Shown here one piece after another: positions 21,094-22,744 of a DNA stretch of 22,744 nt (the stretch's first letter is position 1; each line of letters opens with the position of its first letter). The translations under genes were made by a program, and so were the position numbers. The notes under the pieces are model-generated. The model saw nothing but the letters and a program-made list of their open reading frames with translations, did not search any database and was not told the DNA's origin. The DNA comes from Alcanivorax sp. UBA4485. GTDB taxonomy: Bacteria > Pseudomonadota > Gammaproteobacteria > Pseudomonadales > Alcanivoracaceae. The stretch lies in the NCBI GenBank assembly GCA_002389055.1, contig DGNT01000168.1, positions 1 through 22,744 of the forward strand. The letters are read 5' to 3'.

Positions 21094-22744
21094 ATGCGAA
21101 TGGACAAATTTACCGCGCGCTTACAGGAAGCGTTGGGCGAAGCCCAGTCCCTGGCCGTGGGTCAGAGCCACAGTGCCATCGAACCGGTGCACTTGCTGCT
21201 GGCGCTGTTGCAGCAGAGTGGCGGGGTAGCGGCGCCGTTGCTGGAAAAAGCCGGCGCCAACCCGGCGGACGTGGTCACCGCTTTGAAAATGGCCCTGGAT
21301 AAGCTGCCCACCGTGGGGCAGTTCAACGGGGACGTGCAGCTTTCCCAGGGGCTGGCGCGGCTGCTTAATCTGGCGGACCGCGAGGCCCAGCAGCGCGGCG
21401 ATCAGTACGTGTCCACCGAGGCGCTGTTGCTGGCGGCCTGTGATGACAGCGGGGAACTGGGCAAATTGTTCAAGAACGCCGGCATCAAGAAGAAGGTGCT
21501 GGCGGAGAAAATCCAGGAAGTCCGCGGCGGTGAAGCGGTCACTGACCCCAACGCGGAAGACAAGATGGAAGCGCTGAAGAAGTACACCCAGGATCTCACC
21601 GCGCGGGCGGAAAGCGGCAAGCTGGACCCGGTGATCGGCCGTGACGATGAAATCCGCCGCACCATCCAGGTGTTGCAGCGCCGCACCAAGAACAACCCGG
21701 TGCTGATCGGCGAGCCCGGCGTCGGCAAGACCGCCATCGTCGAGGGGCTGGCCCAGCGCATCGTCAACGGCGAAGTGCCCGAAGGGCTGAAGGACAAACG
21801 CGTGCTGGCCCTGGACATGGCGGCGCTGATCGCCGGCGCCAAGTACCGCGGCGAGTTCGAGGAACGGCTGAAGGCGGTGCTCAACGAGCTTTCCAAGCAG
21901 GAAGGGCGGATCATTCTGTTCGTCGATGAGCTGCACACCATGGTCGGTGCCGGTAAGGCCGACGGTGCCATGGACGCCGGCAACATGCTCAAGCCGGCTC
22001 TGGCCCGGGGCGAGCTGCACTGCGTCGGCGCCACCACGCTGAACGAGTATCGCCAGCACATTGAAAAGGACGCGGCGCTGGAGCGGCGCTTCCAGAAAGT
22101 GCAGGTGGACCAGCCGTCCGTGGAGGACACCATCGCTATCCTGCGTGGCCTTAAAGAGCGCTATGAAGTGCACCACGGTGTCGACATCACCGACGGCGCG
22201 ATCATCGCCGCCGCCCGGCTCAGCCACCGCTACATCACCGACCGGCAGTTGCCGGACAAGGCCATCGACCTGATCGACGAGGCGGCCAGCCGCATCCGCA
22301 TGGAGATCGATTCCATGCCCGAGGAGATGGACCGCCTCGACCGGCGTCTGATCCAGCTCAAGATGGAGCGCGAGGCGTTGCGCAAGGAAGATGACGAGGC
22401 CAGCAAGAAGCGTCTCGACAAACTGCAGGACGAGATCGCCGCGCTGGAAAAGGAATACGCCGACCTGGAGGAAATCTGGAACGCCGAAAAAGCGGCCCTG
22501 CAGGGTGCGCAGCAGTACAAGGCGGAGCTGGAGCAGGCCCGGGTGGACATGGAGCAGGCGCGCCGCGCCGGCGACCTGAGCCGCATGTCCGAGCTGCAGT
22601 ACGGGGTGATTCCGGACCTTGAGAAAAAGGTGCAGACCGCCCAGGAGGCGGAAGAGTCCGCCCAGGTGGAAACCAAGTTGCTGCGCAACAAGGTCACCGA
22701 GGAAGAAGTCGCCGAGGTGGTGTCCAAGTGGACCGGCATTCCGG
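21094..22744 (+). CDS. clpB: ATP-dependent disaggregase ClpB (partial, 3' truncated by window)
   Basis: The first 550 residues of ClpB, the Hsp104-type AAA+ chaperone that extracts polypeptides from aggregates together with DnaK; the full protein is about 860 residues. The N domain (1-145) begins MRMDKFTARLQEALGEAQSLA. NBD1 has Walker A GEPGVGKT (206-213) and Walker B ILFVDEL with Asp278 and Glu279, the same numbering as in E. coli. The coiled-coil middle domain is visible from about 410 (DRLDRRLIQLKMEREAL). The frame stays open to the window edge at VSKWTGIP, just before NBD2. GGGAG (21083-21087) lies 6 bases before ATG 21094; ATG 21100 is a less likely start. Transcription is likely from the sigma32 promoter. 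Confidence 0.96.
   Translation, partial: MRMDKFTARLQEALGEAQSLAVGQSHSAIEPVHLLLALLQQSGGVAAPLLEKAGANPADVVTALKMALDKLPTVGQFNGDVQLSQGLARLLNLADREAQQRGDQYVSTEALLLAACDDSGELGKLFKNAGIKKKVLAEKIQEVRGGEAVTDPNAEDKMEALKKYTQDLTARAESGKLDPVIGRDDEIRRTIQVLQRRTKNNPVLIGEPGVGKTAIVEGLAQRIVNGEVPEGLKDKRVLALDMAALIAGAKYRGEFEERLKAVLNELSKQEGRIILFVDELHTMVGAGKADGAMDAGNMLKPALARGELHCVGATTLNEYRQHIEKDAALERRFQKVQVDQPSVEDTIAILRGLKERYEVHHGVDITDGAIIAAARLSHRYITDRQLPDKAIDLIDEAASRIRMEIDSMPEEMDRLDRRLIQLKMEREALRKEDDEASKKRLDKLQDEIAALEKEYADLEEIWNAEKAALQGAQQYKAELEQARVDMEQARRAGDLSRMSELQYGVIPDLEKKVQTAQEAEESAQVETKLLRNKVTEEEVAEVVSKWTGIP

Overview
The window is one gene-dense block of a gammaproteobacterial chromosome, high in G+C outside the pilus genes. 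Gene content and order closely match the Pseudomonas aeruginosa region from mviN/murJ through the minor pilin cluster and pilSR to clpB. The additional nadE gene and the small PP0621-type gene between pilS and bamD suggest a hydrocarbonoclastic relative such as Alcanivorax/Alloalcanivorax. That assignment is inference from gene order and protein character, not from a search. No tRNA, rRNA, CRISPR array, IS element or prophage was seen.

Layout. (1) 1-5837, + strand: the last codons of murJ, then ribF-ileS-lspA-fkpB-ispH. The first four genes overlap each other by 4-8 bases, so they look translationally coupled. ispH follows after 62 bases. (2) 5838-6108: a compact regulatory region with a perfect CRP/Vfr-type palindrome, an AlgR-like box, a short tandem repeat and overlapping sigma70-like and sigma54-like promoter elements. 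(3) 6109-11817, + strand: the type IV pilus minor pilin/adhesin operon fimU-pilV-pilW-pilX-pilY1-pilE, tightly packed and visibly poorer in G+C than its flanks. (4) 11827-16721: fimT (-), thiO (+), and then the (-) strand group PP0621-like-pilS-pilR, read in that order, which encodes the pilus two-component system. (5) 16800-22744: nadE (+), bamD (-), then rluD-pgeF (+) and a truncated clpB (+) behind a sigma32-type promoter.

How it works together. Regions 3 and 4 hold the tip/priming complex of a type IVa pilus (FimU, PilV, PilW, PilX, PilE and the PilY1 adhesin) and the PilS-PilR sensor/regulator that controls the major pilin through sigma54. They also hold FimT, a pseudopilin linked to DNA uptake in relatives. 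The rest is housekeeping: flavin cofactor synthesis, isoleucyl-tRNA charging, lipoprotein signal peptide removal, isoprenoid synthesis, NAD synthesis, outer-membrane protein assembly, 23S pseudouridylation, peptidoglycan quality control and disaggregation.

Most notable. No wholly new system is apparent. The points worth a second look are the promoter architecture in front of fimU, the inverted orientation of the fimU-pilE block relative to Pseudomonas, the absence of pilY2, an altered calcium loop in PilY1, and a small zinc-ribbon membrane protein whose gene overlaps the start of pilS.
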